64,000 nt of DNA from Pectobacterium carotovorum. Lineage in GTDB: Bacteria > Pseudomonadota > Gammaproteobacteria > Enterobacterales > Enterobacteriaceae. The DNA lies in the NCBI RefSeq assembly GCF_900129615.1, contig NZ_FQWI01000012.1, forward strand, positions 49,307 through 113,306. Direction: 5' to 3'. Below are positions 63,361-64,000 of the stretch, in pieces. Every line of letters begins with the position of its first letter. The stretch's first letter is position 1. Below the pieces are notes generated by a model. It had not been told where the DNA came from. It did not search any database and saw only the letters and a list, made by a program, of their open reading frames with translations. A program made the position numbers and the translations under genes.

Positions 63361-63933
63361 ATGATGAATAATGAATTAGTTTCATCGCTAATATTAAGTG
63401 AGTTAATTCAATATCGGCGTAGATTTACCCAGTCGACGAAATCAATTAGTGAAGAAGAGTCTCAGGTGACTCAGGTTCAATTACCCAGGATTCGAGCGTT
63501 TGTTGAAGAGGGGCGTCAAATTGAACTTATTCTTCCTGCGTTTCCAGTTAAATCTCCGAATCCTTATAAAGTGCTGGGTAGAGTACCGGATATGGCGGAA
63601 CGTTTGTCCCTGATCTTTCTGAATTCACTATGTCAGCGTATTCAGCTTTATTATCCTGCAGGTGCGCACATCCGTATTTGTTCGGATGGACATGTATTTG
63701 GTGACCTGATTGGGACTAGCGACGAAACGATTAACACCTATCAGGATGAGATTGAAAACTTACTGCATGAGTTGGGGGCCGTTCATCTCAGCGTTTTTAA
63801 TCTTAAGGATGTAGAGAATATGGCGCCACTTACTGCTGACTATGATCATCTTCGTCGGCGGCTGGTTGAGGACTACGCCGAGTCAGAAGAGGAGATCAAG
63901 GCGCAGCTTGTATCTTTCTCACGTAGTGATTAG
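63361..63933 (+). CDS. Isocyanide synthase (PvcA/DIT1) family protein, truncated
   Basis: The 190-residue product carries the N-terminal half of the PvcA/IsnA/DIT1 domain. Visible are IELILPAFPVKSPNPYKVLG (about 56-75), PDMAERLSLIFLNSLCQRIQ, YPAGAHIRICSDGHVFGDLI (about 99-118) and the helix ENLLHELGAVHLSVFNL. These enzymes turn an amino acid (Tyr or Trp) plus ribulose 5-phosphate into a vinyl isocyanide. Family members are about 320 residues; this one stops at 63933 after EEEIKAQLVSFSRSD. The next bases, read in another frame, give MKQSELQRRAKAINLAIEF, which resembles a later part of the same family. So an internal deletion or frameshift is likely, with the rest beyond the window. A TTG at 63355 with GAGG 5 bases upstream is an alternative start. 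Confidence 0.72.
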   Translation: MMNNELVSSLILSELIQYRRRFTQSTKSISEEESQVTQVQLPRIRAFVEEGRQIELILPAFPVKSPNPYKVLGRVPDMAERLSLIFLNSLCQRIQLYYPAGAHIRICSDGHVFGDLIGTSDETINTYQDEIENLLHELGAVHLSVFNLKDVENMAPLTADYDHLRRRLVEDYAESEEEIKAQLVSFSRSD

Positions 63934-64000
63934 CTATCACTACATGAAACAGAGTGAGCTTCAAAGGCGCGCTAAGGCTATCAACCTTGCGATTGAGTTT

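Overview
The window looks like the chromosome of a soft-rot enterobacterium, most likely Pectobacterium or a close relative. The order fadE, gmhA, yafJ, yafK, dinB, pepD, gpt, frsA, crl, proB, proA, thrW matches the E. coli backbone, and the proteins are close to their E. coli counterparts but clearly diverged. The genus is inferred from gene content and the T6SS layout; no search was run.

Layout. Bases 1-15279 are conserved backbone: fatty-acid oxidation (fadE, with a FadR-type site), LPS heptose synthesis (gmhA), L,D-transpeptidase-fold yafK, SOS polymerase dinB with a LexA box, peptidase pepD, purine salvage gpt, frsA, the sigma-S helper crl, and proline synthesis proBA. Between proA and thrW lie a 75-base inverted repeat and a gene for a secreted LEA-like protein. 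Bases 15204-19006 are a decayed island at the thrW tRNA: a 7-base tandem repeat, a P4-type integrase remnant and an AT-rich SIR2/TPR defence-type gene broken by two homopolymer frameshifts. Bases 19208-22588 hold a LysR regulator divergent from an MFS exporter and an exported alpha/beta hydrolase.

Bases 23525-45112 are a complete type VI secretion (T6SS) structural cluster on one strand: tssB-tssC-tssE-tssF-tssG-tagH-tssJ-tssK-tssL-clpV-vasH-tagO-tssA-tssM-vasL and a Sel1-repeat lipoprotein. Next comes an effector section. An hcp gene sits under a textbook sigma-54 promoter with upstream repeated sites, which fits control by the VasH encoded in the main cluster. It is followed by vgrG, a PAAR-lipase effector and an ankyrin-repeat immunity lipoprotein that has a strong internal ribosome binding site. 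Two tandem DUF4123 adaptors then precede a 1705-residue Rhs effector and its candidate immunity gene.

Bases 58198-62853 are an array of displaced rhs tips. Four copies of one hairpin (GCCGGAAGCGATC-type arms) each follow an immunity-type gene, and each is followed by an antisense SymE-like remnant. Between them lie broken rhs segments with different C-terminal toxins. The pattern suggests repeated tip and immunity replacement at one rhs locus, with old cassettes left downstream. The window ends in a damaged isocyanide-synthase (PvcA/DIT1) family gene.
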